NCBI RefSeq assembly: GCF_030657335.1
Contig: NZ_CP131039.1
Span: 2,868,501-2,932,500, forward strand
Source of the DNA: Croceibacterium aestuarii
GTDB taxonomy: Bacteria > Pseudomonadota > Alphaproteobacteria > Sphingomonadales > Sphingomonadaceae
DNA: 64,000 nucleotides
Reading direction: 5' to 3'
Shown: positions 1 through 9,808 of the stretch, one piece after another
Layout: each line of letters opens with the position of its first letter
Position numbering within the stretch: position 1 is the stretch's first letter
Translations under genes and position numbers: made by a program
The notes under the pieces: model-generated
Told to the model about the DNA's origin: nothing
The model's input: only the letters and a program-made list of their open reading frames with translations
Databases searched by the model: none

Positions 1-295
1 CTCGACGCAGAAGCTGCTCAACCGCGGGGCGCGGCTCACCGAGCTGCTCAAGCAGGCGCAGTTCTCGCCGATGCCGTTCGAAGAGCAGACCGTGTCGATC
101 TTTGCCGGCACCAACGGCTACCTCGACGTGGTCCCGGTCGACAAGGTGACCGACTACGAAGCCAAGATGCTGGCCTTCATGCGCGCCGAGCACGCCGATG
201 TCCTGGCGGAGATCCGCGAGAGCAAGGCGTTCGAGGACGGCACCAAGGCGAAGGTCGTCGCCGCGCTCGACGCTTTCGCCAAGCAGTACGCCTGA
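1..295 (+). CDS. atpA: F1 ATP synthase subunit alpha, C-terminal fragment
   Basis: Only the last 97 codons are in the window; the gene enters from the left edge in frame 2. The reading [18 protein letters not shown] followed by FSPMPFEEQ is the conserved C-terminal helical region of AtpA, which forms the catalytic hexamer with beta. It ends with TGA at 293-295, 28 nt before atpG, and atpD and atpC follow in the usual alphaproteobacterial order. The nucleotide-binding domain lies outside the window. Confidence 0.97.
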   Translation, partial: STQKLLNRGARLTELLKQAQFSPMPFEEQTVSIFAGTNGYLDVVPVDKVTDYEAKMLAFMRAEHADVLAEIRESKAFEDGTKAKVVAALDAFAKQYA

Positions 296-323
296 ACCTG
301 ACGAGACGAACTAGGGAGCCGAA

Positions 324-1196
324 ATGGCCTCGCTGAAGGAACTCAAGGGTCGGATCAACTCGGTCAAGTCGACCCAGAAGATCACCAAGGCCAAGCAGAT
401 GGTCGCGGCCGCGAAGCTGCGCCGGGCGCAGGCTGCGGCCGAAGCCGGACGGCCCTATGCCGAACGGTTGAACGCGGTGATGGCCTCGCTCGCCGGCAAG
501 GTCGTCGGCCGCGACGGTGCGCCGAAACTGCTCGCCGGAACGGGCAGCGACAAGAAGCACCTGCTGGTCGTCGTCAACACCGACAAGGGCCTGTGCGGCG
601 GTCTCAACTCGAACCTCGTCAAGGAAGCCAAGGTCCGCGCCCGCGAGCTGCTGGCCCAGGGCAAGGACGTCAGCTTCTATCTCGTCGGCAAGAAGGGCCG
701 TGCGCCCATTCGCCGCGACTATCCGAACGCCATTGCGGCGGGCTATGACACCTCGACCGTTCGGACGCCGGGTTACGAGGAAGCCGAGGCAATCGCCGCC
801 GAACTCGTCGCCATGTTCGATGCGGGCAAGTTCGATGTCGCGCATCTCGTCGCGCCGGTGTTCAAGTCGGCTCTGGCGCAGGACCCGGTCACCACCCAGC
901 TCATCCCGGTTCCCGCCACCGAAGGCGGCAGCGCCGGCGGGGCGGCCGTCGAGTACGAGCCCGACGAGGAGGAAATCCTCGCCGAGCTGCTGCCGCGTTA
1001 CGTCAAGACCCAGCTGTTCACCGCGCTGCTCGAGCGCGAGGCGTCGGAACAGGGCGCCTCGATGACCGCTATGGATAACGCGACGCGCAACGCCGGCGAG
1101 CTCATCAACAAGCTGACCATCCAGTACAACCGCAGCCGCCAGGCCGCGATCACCACCGAACTGATCGAAATCATTGCTGGCGCGGAAGCGCTGTAG
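324..1196 (+). CDS. atpG: F1 ATP synthase subunit gamma
   Basis: The 290-residue protein is the central rotor shaft of the F1 motor, turning inside the alpha3beta3 ring. The N-terminal [20 protein letters not shown] and the C-terminal helix with [15 protein letters not shown] are the paired coiled-coil signatures of the family, and the length is normal. The start ATG follows a GGGAG ribosome site, 28 nt after atpA. A Gly/Glu-rich insertion around residues 195-215 ([17 protein letters not shown]) matches the variable surface region of alphaproteobacterial gamma subunits. Confidence 0.98.
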   Translation: MASLKELKGRINSVKSTQKITKAKQMVAAAKLRRAQAAAEAGRPYAERLNAVMASLAGKVVGRDGAPKLLAGTGSDKKHLLVVVNTDKGLCGGLNSNLVKEAKVRARELLAQGKDVSFYLVGKKGRAPIRRDYPNAIAAGYDTSTVRTPGYEEAEAIAAELVAMFDAGKFDVAHLVAPVFKSALAQDPVTTQLIPVPATEGGSAGGAAVEYEPDEEEILAELLPRYVKTQLFTALLEREASEQGASMTAMDNATRNAGELINKLTIQYNRSRQAAITTELIEIIAGAEAL

Positions 1197-2711
<1,515 letters not shown>

Positions 2712-2715
2712 GGCC

Positions 2716-2973
2716 ATGGCCCTCCACTTCGAACTGGTCACGCCGGAAAAGCTGGTCCGGTCAGAGGACGTCCACATGGTCGTCGTCCCCGGCACCGAAG
2801 GCGACTTCGGCGTGCTCGAAGGCCACGCGCCCGTGATGTCGACGATCCGCGACGGCGCGGTGCAAATCTACCGCACCGAAGGCGCCCAGCCGGAGAACGT
2901 CGAGGTCCGCGGCGGATTTGCGGAGGTCGGGGAGAACGGCCTCACCGTTCTGGCGGAGCGCATCGAGGACTGA
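2716..2973 (+). CDS. atpC: F1 ATP synthase subunit epsilon, short form
   Basis: The 85-residue protein matches only the N-terminal beta-sandwich of AtpC ([26 protein letters not shown]), which docks on gamma and the c-ring. The roughly 45-residue C-terminal two-helix domain that blocks ATP hydrolysis in longer epsilon subunits is absent. The gene ends naturally at TGA and is followed at once by a terminator, so the short form looks genuine. In alphaproteobacteria the inhibitory role is known to be taken by a separate zeta subunit, which would fit. It starts four bases after the atpD stop. Confidence 0.95.
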   Translation: MALHFELVTPEKLVRSEDVHMVVVPGTEGDFGVLEGHAPVMSTIRDGAVQIYRTEGAQPENVEVRGGFAEVGENGLTVLAERIED

Positions 2974-2996
2974 TTTTCCACCTATCGGAACACGAG

Positions 2997-3023
2997 AAGG
3001 GCGCCCGCCGCGGCGCTCTTTTT
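2997..3023 (+). terminator. Rho-independent terminator of the atp operon
   Basis: The arms AAGGGCGCC (2997-3005) and GGCGCTCTT (3012-3020) pair with one G-T wobble around a six-base loop and run into a T tract at 3019-3023. It lies 24 nt after the atpC stop, where the ATP synthase operon should end. Confidence 0.85.
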
Positions 3024-3027
3024 CGTT

Positions 3028-3306
3028 TTGGCCTCGCGCTTCCCTGTCGGCGGCTGGCTAGTCTTTCCCCTCGCCCGTCCTCTAACCGACCGCATCACCG
3101 CGGCCGGAGCGGGCGGGCTCGCGCTGCAGGTGAAGTACACCGTCGCCCCGCAGTGCGTCTTCTTGGGCGGCGTCGCTCTCTGGCCGCACCGCCGCGATAT
3201 GCTCCCGCGCCTCGTCGTGCGCGCCGCGGGTTACGCCCTGCTCGGACTGCTACCGACGCTGGCGGTGGGACGCCCTACCTTCCGCGGCTCCAGCGGGATC
3301 GATTGA
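3028..3306 (+). pseudogene. Decayed, internally deleted copy of the adjacent membrane glycosyltransferase
   Basis: This 92-codon open frame resembles two separate pieces of the protein encoded at 3403-4899. Its first part (GGWLVFPLARPLTDR) matches that protein near residues 105-120 (GAWLVYLLSQDLVDR). Its second part (GGLALQVKYTVAPQC, then ALLGLLPT) matches residues from about 179 (GGLALQVKYTVLPQC, then AALGLLPT). The roughly 55 residues between are missing, as are both ends. The match is also visible in the DNA. I read it as the remnant of a tandem or replaced glycosyltransferase; no start site supports it as a working gene. Confidence 0.75.
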
Positions 3307-3402
3307 TCGGCCGGGCGAGATTCCGCCGCCCCGAGTTTCGCCTACTAAGCGAAAAATTAACCATCCTGCCCCAGACGGCCGGTAATCACGCGGAGAGCAT
3401 TC

Positions 3403-4899
3403 TTGGAAGCTTCGACTTCGATCATGCCGGTGGCCAAAGTGCAGACCGCCTTGCGGATCCCAAGCAACTGGATCGCCGCGGGCGCGCTGCTGCTGGTGGT
3501 GATCGCAACGCGCGGTTTGTGGTTCGGCGACCCAGTGGCCGATTTCGATGAGCAGATTTACAGTCTGATCGGCTGGCGCATGACGCAGGGCGACTTGCCG
3601 TACGCAGACCTGTGGGACCGTAAGCCGATCGGGCTCTTCGCGATCTTCGCGCTCTCCCACTGGCTGTTCGGCCCGGGGCCGATGGCCTATCAGGCAGTCG
3701 CCGCCCTGTTCGCAATGGCGGGGGCCTGGCTTGTCTATCTACTCTCGCAAGACCTAGTCGATCGAACCTCGGCCACGGTCGCGGGCGCGCTCTACCTGAT
3801 GCTGATTGCCGCCTACGGCATCTACTCCGCACAGAGCGAAGTCTTCCACATCCCGCTGATGTTGTTGATGCTTTGGCTGGTGAAGGATTGGCGGCGGCCT
3901 GATGCGACCCGACGTGCCCTGGCCGCAATGCTGGTCGGCGGACTGGCGCTACAGGTGAAGTACACCGTCTTGCCGCAGTGCGCGTTCTTCGGAGCTTACG
4001 CGCTTTACGGCGAATGGCGTAGAGGCGCCAATCTCCGCCGCCTGGCGGGCGTTGCCGCTGCGTTCGCAGCACTGGGGCTGCTGCCGACCGTCTTCGTCGC
4101 CGCGCTTTTCATCCGCTGGGGAGAATTCGACGCCTTCTGGTTCGCGAATTTCGTGAGTTTCTTTGACCGCGCCGCGAGCCCAGCAGGCCGGTTTCCCCGC
4201 CTGCTTGCCGTTGGCGTCATACCCCTCGCCGCTTTCGTCGGGCTCGGCCTCTACGCGGCGTTCCGGCTCAATACCCCGCGCGACTGGCGCATCTACGGGT
4301 TGTTCGTTGGTTGGGCGATCGCCACGTTGGCAACCGTCTGTCTGCCTGCGACGACGTATCTCTATTACTACGCCGCGCTCGCTCCAGCGGCGGTGCTGAT
4401 CGCGCTTCCGGTAATCGACAGAACGGCGCCGGCAAAATGGATTCCCGCCGCGCTGCTCGTCGCCGGGATGCTGTGGATTCTTAACCTGCCGGATCGGTTC
4501 CAGATTTCGGTGATCGAACGTACAACCGAACAGCGGCTGGCCCGCGCCGTTGCGCCGCATATCGGCACACAGAACCATTGTCTCTACGTCTTCGATGGCC
4601 CGACGTCCCTCTACCATGAGACGGCAAGCTGCCTGCCGACCCGATTCGTCTACGCCGATCATCTGAACAATGCGCTGGAGAGCAAATCGCTTGGCGTTTC
4701 GCAGCCGGCCGAAATCAGCCGGATTCTGGCCGCTCGACCGGGGGTGATCGTTACAGCGAGCCGTCCCGTCACAGTCCCTTGCGAGAAATGTCTAGCATTA
4801 ATCGGGGAAGCGACCGCGCGAGACTACCGCCCCATCATTACCTCGTCGCTGCACGACCGGATGATCACTGCATGGGTTCGCAGGGACTCCGAAACCTAG
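3403..4899 (+). CDS. GT-C fold membrane glycosyltransferase (ArnT/PMT-like)
   Basis: The 498-residue protein has about ten hydrophobic segments. An acidic motif in the first external loop (ADFDEQIY, about residues 45-52) and an LWDRKPIGLF motif soon after resemble the catalytic and substrate-positioning loops of GT39/GT83 enzymes, which move a sugar from a polyprenyl-phosphate donor outside the inner membrane. The best start is TTG at 3403, five bases after GGAGAG; ATG at 3424 has no ribosome site. The donor and acceptor cannot be told from sequence. Its stop overlaps that of the convergent transporter by four bases. A decayed partial copy lies directly upstream. Confidence 0.8.
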   Translation: MEASTSIMPVAKVQTALRIPSNWIAAGALLLVVIATRGLWFGDPVADFDEQIYSLIGWRMTQGDLPYADLWDRKPIGLFAIFALSHWLFGPGPMAYQAVAALFAMAGAWLVYLLSQDLVDRTSATVAGALYLMLIAAYGIYSAQSEVFHIPLMLLMLWLVKDWRRPDATRRALAAMLVGGLALQVKYTVLPQCAFFGAYALYGEWRRGANLRRLAGVAAAFAALGLLPTVFVAALFIRWGEFDAFWFANFVSFFDRAASPAGRFPRLLAVGVIPLAAFVGLGLYAAFRLNTPRDWRIYGLFVGWAIATLATVCLPATTYLYYYAALAPAAVLIALPVIDRTAPAKWIPAALLVAGMLWILNLPDRFQISVIERTTEQRLARAVAPHIGTQNHCLYVFDGPTSLYHETASCLPTRFVYADHLNNALESKSLGVSQPAEISRILAARPGVIVTASRPVTVPCEKCLALIGEATARDYRPIITSSLHDRMITAWVRRDSET

Positions 4900-5804
4900 T
4901 CCGGCTGCGGAATTGCCGGGTCGGTGCGTACGCGGCCCTCGTACCATAGGTAGAGCCCGGCCCCGATGATGATCGCGGCCCCCAGCAGCGCGGTGACATC
5001 GGGTTTGTCGCCGAAGAAGGTCCAGCCAAGCGTCGTGGCCATGAGCAACTGGCCGTAGGTCATCGGCGCCACCGTGCCGGCCCCGGCTTTCACGGTGCCC
5101 ATGAAGATCAGCCATTGCGCCAGCGTGGCGGAAAGGCCGATGAAGGCGCAGCGGGCGACGATGGTCCAGTCGGGCGCCGTCACCTGGAAGTTGTCCGGCC
5201 CCGCCACGTGCATGGCGAGCGTCGCGACCAACAGGAACAGCATTGCCGTCACCGACATGTAGTATTGCATGGCCATGATGCTCGCACGGCCGGTGACCTT
5301 GCGGTTGGCGATGATGGTCACGGCCATGCCGGTCGCGCCCATGAGCGGAAATAGCACGCCCCACCCCGCCGTGTCGAAGCTGGGCCGCAGGACGATAATC
5401 ACCCCGCCGAACGCGACGGCGGTGGCGATCCACGTCGAGGTGCGGGCCCGCTCGCGCAGGAAGATGGTCGCCAGCACGGCGGTGATGATTGGCTGGGTGA
5501 AGGCGATCGTCGTCGCTTCGGCCAGGGGCATGATCCACACCGCGAGAAACATGCCGATCGCCGAACAGCTGATCGCCACCCCGCGCAGCCATTGCAGCCG
5601 ATCGCGCGGCAGGCGCAGCGCGCCGAGTCCCTCTTTGCGGGCCAGCAAGACGGCGAGGAGCGCGGTGCCGACCGTATAGCGGGTCGCAGCCATGGCCGGG
5701 GCCGGCCAGGCGCCGGCCATGCCCTTGATGATCGCGTCGCCGATCGACAACGTGCAAAAGCCGGCGAGAGCATAGAGCAGCCCGGCCCTGTCGGAACTTT
5801 GCAT
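4896..5804 (-). CDS. EamA/DMT-family transporter
   Basis: The 302-residue protein has ten predicted membrane helices in two repeated EamA halves. The hallmark EATTIAFTQPIITAVLATIF comes before FLRER at the end of the first half. Such proteins export or import small metabolites by proton exchange; the substrate is not deducible. The start ATG has only a weak upstream purine run. It converges on the glycosyltransferase with a four-base overlap of stop codons. A distant paralogue lies at 7852-8781. Confidence 0.88.
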   Translation of the reverse strand: MQSSDRAGLLYALAGFCTLSIGDAIIKGMAGAWPAPAMAATRYTVGTALLAVLLARKEGLGALRLPRDRLQWLRGVAISCSAIGMFLAVWIMPLAEATTIAFTQPIITAVLATIFLRERARTSTWIATAVAFGGVIIVLRPSFDTAGWGVLFPLMGATGMAVTIIANRKVTGRASIMAMQYYMSVTAMLFLLVATLAMHVAGPDNFQVTAPDWTIVARCAFIGLSATLAQWLIFMGTVKAGAGTVAPMTYGQLLMATTLGWTFFGDKPDVTALLGAAIIIGAGLYLWYEGRVRTDPAIPQPD

Positions 5805-6008
5805 GTGTGGAGGCGCCCCCTCGTCTTGTCTGGTGCCGGCTTAGAGGCTGCTCCTGCACCGGGCAACGCCGGCGCTCCGAAACGGGACAAATTTAGGAGA
5901 AAATCAAGCTTTGCGCCGTATTCACCAATCGCATTGGGGCGTTGAGGTCCGGCAACGGGCGCTCCTTCCCCAACATGACGCGGCAGGATCATCGCAAGAG
6001 GCACACGA

Positions 6009-7529
6009 ATGAGCGCTTTCGGACGCAAAAACGGTGGCATGTCGCCGGGCGCACGCCCGAGCTTCGGTGTCGCCCGCCCGATGAAGGGCAGCGGCGGAGC
6101 GCCGAAGGACAAGGGCGGCAATCAGTTTCCGCCATTGCCGGGCGGCGGTGCAGAAGTGCCGGTGGCCGACATGGGCAGCGCGCCCGCACAGCCGAACAAG
6201 TCCGACGCGATGACCCGCCTCGCCGATCGCTCCAACGCGGTCCACGAGCAATCCGAAATCGGCGGCTTCGAAGCCAGCGTTCACAAGATCAAGGAACAGG
6301 TGCTCCCGCGCCTGCTCGAGCGTGTCGATCCCGAGGCGGCCTCGACGCTGACCAAGGAGGAGCTCTCCGAAGAGTTCCGCCCGATCATCATGGAGGTCCT
6401 CGCCGAGCTCAAGGTTACTCTCAACCGCCGCGAGCAGTTCGCGCTGGAGAAGGTGCTGATCGACGAGCTGCTCGGCTTCGGCCCGCTCGAGGAGCTTCTC
6501 AACGATCCCGACGTCTCCGACATCATGGTCAACGGTCCGGACCAGACCTATATCGAAAAGAAGGGTAAGCTGACGATCGCGCCGATCAGGTTCCGCGACG
6601 AGCAGCACCTGTTCCAGATCGCCCAGCGCATCGTCAACCAGGTCGGCCGCCGCGTCGACCAGACCACGCCGCTGGCCGACGCACGCCTCAAGGACGGCAG
6701 CCGCGTCAACGTGATCGTGCCGCCGCTCAGCTTGCGCGGCACGGCGATCTCCATTCGTAAGTTTTCCGAAAAGCCGATCACCATCGACATGCTGCGCGAT
6801 TTCGGCAGCATGAGCGACAAGATGGCGACCTGCCTCAAGATCGCCGGGGCGTGCCGCATGAATGTGGTCATTTCCGGCGGTACCGGTTCGGGCAAGACCA
6901 CGATGCTCAACGCCCTGTCGAAGATGATCGACCCGGGCGAGCGCGTGCTGACCATCGAGGACGCGGCCGAACTTCGCCTGCAGCAGCCGCACTGGCTGCC
7001 GCTGGAAACCCGCCCGCCGAACCTCGAAGGGCAAGGCGCGATCACCATCGGCGACCTCGTCAAGAACGCCCTGCGTATGCGTCCCGACCGCATCATCCTC
7101 GGCGAAATCCGCGGCGCGGAGTGTTTCGACCTCCTCGCCGCGATGAACACCGGTCACGACGGCTCGATGTGCACGCTGCACGCCAACAGCCCGCGCGAAT
7201 GCCTCGGCCGCATGGAAAACATGATCCTGATGGGCGACATCAAGATCCCCAAGGAAGCCATTTCGCGCCAGATCGCCGAATCGGTCGACCTGATCGTCCA
7301 GGTCAAGCGCCTGCGCGACGGTTCGCGCCGCACGACCAACATCACCGAGGTCATCGGCATGGAAGGCGACGTGATCGTCACGCAGGAGCTGTTTGCCTTC
7401 GAATATCTCGACGAAACCGACGATGGAAAGATTCTCGGCGAGTTCCGCTCATCGGGCCTGCGTCCCTACACGCTGGAGAAGGCGCGCCAGTTCGGCTTCG
7501 ACCAGGCCTATCTGGAAGCCTGTCTCTAA
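6009..7529 (+). CDS. cpaF: CpaF/TadA-family type IV pilus (Flp) assembly ATPase
   Basis: The 506-residue protein is a secretion ATPase of the CpaF branch. It has a low-complexity N-terminal 70 residues, the conserved domain with LGFGPLEELLNDPDVSDIMVN, Walker A GGTGSGKT at about residues 290-297, the Asp box RMRPDRIILGEIRG and the His box TGHDGSMCTLHANS. It should power Flp/Tad pilus assembly at the inner membrane. No other cpa/tad gene is nearby; both neighbours are EamA transporters or unknowns. The gene therefore seems detached from its usual cluster or is a second copy. Start ATG follows GAGG. Confidence 0.93.
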   Translation: MSAFGRKNGGMSPGARPSFGVARPMKGSGGAPKDKGGNQFPPLPGGGAEVPVADMGSAPAQPNKSDAMTRLADRSNAVHEQSEIGGFEASVHKIKEQVLPRLLERVDPEAASTLTKEELSEEFRPIIMEVLAELKVTLNRREQFALEKVLIDELLGFGPLEELLNDPDVSDIMVNGPDQTYIEKKGKLTIAPIRFRDEQHLFQIAQRIVNQVGRRVDQTTPLADARLKDGSRVNVIVPPLSLRGTAISIRKFSEKPITIDMLRDFGSMSDKMATCLKIAGACRMNVVISGGTGSGKTTMLNALSKMIDPGERVLTIEDAAELRLQQPHWLPLETRPPNLEGQGAITIGDLVKNALRMRPDRIILGEIRGAECFDLLAAMNTGHDGSMCTLHANSPRECLGRMENMILMGDIKIPKEAISRQIAESVDLIVQVKRLRDGSRRTTNITEVIGMEGDVIVTQELFAFEYLDETDDGKILGEFRSSGLRPYTLEKARQFGFDQAYLEACL

Positions 7530-7554
7530 CCCGCTCTCGCCCTCGCAGCGGCTG

Positions 7555-7788
7555 CTAAGGTGCACCCATCCAGCCGCTGATCGCCACGGCCATCAGCACC
7601 AAGCCGGCGAACAGGGTCAGCGCCGATAGGTCGCGCCAGGGGACCCAGCCGACCGCATCGATCGCCTTGCGTCGCATGCGGCGCCGGTCGCCGAGAAAAG
7701 CCAGCAGCGAGACCAGCAGGAGCGCGCCGCCCCACAGTCCGAAAAAGGTCGCCTCGCTGGCAAAACGGATGAAATCGGGCAGCTGCAT
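7555..7788 (-). CDS. Small membrane protein of unknown function
   Basis: The frame runs further upstream, but the part that looks like protein starts at ATG 7788 (MQLPDFIRFASEATFFG) and gives 77 residues. There are two hydrophobic helices (LWGGALLLVSLLAFLG and LTLFAGLVLMAVAISGW) joined by a basic loop DRRRMRRK. I do not recognise the family. It converges on cpaF with a 25-nt gap and is divergent from the EamA transporter gene at 7852. Confidence 0.6.
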   Translation of the reverse strand: MQLPDFIRFASEATFFGLWGGALLLVSLLAFLGDRRRMRRKAIDAVGWVPWRDLSALTLFAGLVLMAVAISGWMGAP

Positions 7789-7851
7789 CGGCGCGCGATA
7801 TGGGCTTCGTCCGCGGCTTCGACAACGCTTGAACGAGGGCGGCATCGGCCT

Positions 7852-8781
7852 ATGCCCCAACGCGTGAACGGGGCCCCGCATCACGACCGGCCGTTACTGG
7901 CGCTGATCATCCGCCTCGGCGCGATCGCCGGGTTGGCGACCATGTCGGCGTTGATCAAGAAGGCCGGAGAACACGGCGTACACGTCGCCGAGATCATGTT
8001 CTGGCGGCAGGCCGTGGGGATACCGCTGATCCTGGGCTGGGCGGCGCTGACGGGCGGTATCGCCCAATTGAAGACCGCCCGACCGCGCCGCCACTTCCTC
8101 CGCGCCTTTTACGGCACCGTCGGCATGGCGCTCAATTTCGGCGCGGTCATCCTGCTGCCGCTGGCCGAGGCGACGACGATGAATTTCACCGCCCCCATCT
8201 GGGCGGTCATTCTTGCCACGTTGTTGCTCAAGGAGCGGCCCGGCGTGTGGCGCTGGTCGGCCGTAACGGCGGGTTTCGTCGGAATCCTGCTGATCGCACA
8301 GCCCGGCAGCGGCCATATTCCGGTGGAAGGCGCAGCGGTCGCGCTGGGCGGTGCGTTCATGATTGCCCTGATCTCGATCCAGATCGCCGATCTCAACAAG
8401 ACCGACAAGCCGCTCGCCATCGTGTTCTACTTCGCCCTGTTCAGCGTGCCGATCGTCGGCGTCGCCATGCCGTTCGTCGCGCAGTCCCACGATTTGGCGA
8501 CCTGGGGCCTGCTGCTGGGCATTGGCATCTCGGGTCTCATCGGGCAGCTCTTGCTGACCGCCGCCTTGCGCTTCGGCCGCGTCTCGAGCGTGATCGTGAT
8601 GGACTATTCCGCGCTGTTCTGGGCGACGCTCTACGGGTGGTGGCTCTTCGACCGCCTCCCCCCGGCGAGCACCTGGCTCGGCGCGCCCATCATCATCGCA
8701 GCGGGGCTCGTCATAGCGTGGCGCGAGCACCGTTTGTCGCGTCCCGCCCTCAGGAACGGGGCGCGGATCGAGGGAACGTAA
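7852..8781 (+). CDS. EamA/DMT-family transporter
   Basis: The 309-residue protein has ten predicted helices in two EamA repeats, with LAEATTMNFTAPIWAVILAT and LLLKERPG ending the first repeat. The second repeat has VSSVIVMDYSALFWATLYGW. It belongs to the same superfamily as the protein at 4896-5804, but the sequences are clearly different. The transported compound is unknown. A stress-type promoter for the next gene overlaps its 3' end. Confidence 0.87.
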   Translation: MPQRVNGAPHHDRPLLALIIRLGAIAGLATMSALIKKAGEHGVHVAEIMFWRQAVGIPLILGWAALTGGIAQLKTARPRRHFLRAFYGTVGMALNFGAVILLPLAEATTMNFTAPIWAVILATLLLKERPGVWRWSAVTAGFVGILLIAQPGSGHIPVEGAAVALGGAFMIALISIQIADLNKTDKPLAIVFYFALFSVPIVGVAMPFVAQSHDLATWGLLLGIGISGLIGQLLLTAALRFGRVSSVIVMDYSALFWATLYGWWLFDRLPPASTWLGAPIIIAAGLVIAWREHRLSRPALRNGARIEGT

Positions 8782-8797
8782 GCGCGGGCGCCGAGTT
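8773..8797 (+). promoter_or_regulatory. EcfG-type (general stress) promoter candidate
   Basis: GGAAC (8773-8777), 16 bases, then AGTT (8794-8797) match the known alphaproteobacterial general stress motif GGAAC-N16/17-CGTT except for one base in the -10. Transcription would begin about 35 bases before the entericidin-like gene at 8842. Confidence 0.5.
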
Positions 8798-8841
8798 TTG
8801 TCGTCAACAGGGTTTGGATGAAACCGCCGAAGGAAACAGAC

Positions 8842-8973
8842 ATGACAAAGAAGTTGCTGATCGCCTTGGCCGCAAGCGCCATGGCCATTACCGCCACCGC
8901 CTGCAACACCGTGAAGGGTGCCGGCGAAGACATCGAATCGGTCGGCCAGGCCGGCTCGGATGCCATCCATTAA
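8842..8973 (+). CDS. Entericidin A/B-family small lipoprotein
   Basis: The 43-residue protein has a basic start (MTKKLL), a hydrophobic signal and a lipobox ending in Cys21 (TATAC), followed by the family signature NTVKGAGEDIESVGQA. Entericidins are small envelope lipoproteins linked in E. coli to stationary-phase, stress-related lysis. The ATG follows AGGAAACAGAC. A second, broken copy lies 66 nt downstream. A stress-type promoter upstream fits the family's known regulation. Confidence 0.9.
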   Translation: MTKKLLIALAASAMAITATACNTVKGAGEDIESVGQAGSDAIH

Positions 8974-9002
8974 TCTCAGAGCGATATTCGTTCTGCCAGC
9001 GG

Positions 9003-9021
9003 AGCCGTTATCTTAACGGCT
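9003..9021. repeat. Perfect 8-bp inverted repeat between the entericidin copies
   Basis: AGCCGTTA (9003-9010) and TAACGGCT (9014-9021) flank a three-base loop. No T tract follows, so a simple terminator is doubtful. It could stabilise the upstream mRNA or act as an operator for the second copy, whose start lies 19 nt away. Confidence 0.5.
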
Positions 9022-9039
9022 TCGCTGGAGAATGATTCG

Positions 9040-9166
9040 ATGATCAAGAAGCTAACGCTTATGTTGTTTGCTGGGCTCGTCTGCGTCAACGCGTCGGCCT
9101 GCAACACCGTCAAGGGCCGGCCGTGACATTGAATCCGTGGGCGAAGCGGGCGACCGAGCTATCTGA
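9040..9166 (+). pseudogene. Second entericidin-family gene, broken by a two-base deletion
   Basis: Translation from ATG 9040 gives MIKKLTLMLFAGLV, then the lipobox NASAC and NTVKG, before turning to RP and a TGA at 9124. In the next frame the expected family tail GRDIESVGEAGDRAI follows to a TGA at 9164. Restoring two bases of a GGC-GCC-GGC run at about 9117-9119 would give an intact protein parallel to the one at 8842. This is either a recent frameshift or a sequencing error in a GC-rich run. The two genes form a tandem pair, as ecnA/ecnB do in enterobacteria. Confidence 0.75.
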
Positions 9167-9211
9167 GCGCACAGGGCGCTCCAGTAACTGCGCAATCGCT
9201 GCGCGGCTCGC

Positions 9212-9808
9212 TCATCTCGGCTTGCGATAGACCAGCGTCAGATTGTTGGCGGGCATGGCCACGCGGCGGGTGCGCTCGAAACCGCGCTTAGCCGCTTCAT
9301 GGTCGAGCCAGTCTAGGCGGCGCAATCCCCACGCGCGGTTGCGCATTTTCAAACTGGTATCGAAGTCGCGGTTGCTAGGCGCAGTCTCGACGTCGTTTTC
9401 GAAATAGGGACCGTAGAAAATCAACGGGGCGCCCGCCCCGAGCAGGTCAGCCGCGTGCTTCAGGACTCCCAAGGTGGCCTCGAGCGGGCTGATGTGGACC
9501 ATGTTGATGCACACGATCGCGTCGGCCTGCGCGATCGGCCATGCCCCGGGGCTGGCGTCGAGCTCCAGCGGCCGCCGGACATTGGCCAACCCTTCGTGTT
9601 CGCGCCATGCGGCAATCGACAGAAGCGCATCGCCGTCCGGATCGCTCGGCTGCCAGTCGAGCGCGGGAAAGCGGCGAGCGAAGTGGACCGCATGTTCGCC
9701 GGTGCCGCTGGCGATTTCCAGGACGAGCCCAGACGCCGGCAACTCCTCTGCCAGCACATCCGCAATGGGGTCGCGGTTGCGCGCCGCGGCGGGAGCCATT
9801 CGTCTCAC
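9212..9808 (-). CDS. DUF938 class I SAM-dependent methyltransferase
   Basis: The 198-residue protein has SAM motif I LVLEIASGTGEHAVHFAR, a post-motif acidic residue region and the DUF938 signatures INMVHISPLEATLGVL and GPYFENDVETAPSN. The substrate of this family is unknown. Its ATGA start overlaps the stop of the upstream Rossmann gene by four bases, which suggests translational coupling. It is the last gene of a dgt-Rossmann-DUF938 run. Confidence 0.88.
   Translation of the reverse strand: MRRMAPAAARNRDPIADVLAEELPASGLVLEIASGTGEHAVHFARRFPALDWQPSDPDGDALLSIAAWREHEGLANVRRPLELDASPGAWPIAQADAIVCINMVHISPLEATLGVLKHAADLLGAGAPLIFYGPYFENDVETAPSNRDFDTSLKMRNRAWGLRRLDWLDHEAAKRGFERTRRVAMPANNLTLVYRKPR

Noticed and set aside
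9212-9808. Mobile element or toxin origin for the region after the entericidin pair
   Set aside because: No terminal repeats, transposase or antitoxin-like frame was seen. DUF938 is an ordinary chromosomal gene coupled to its neighbours.
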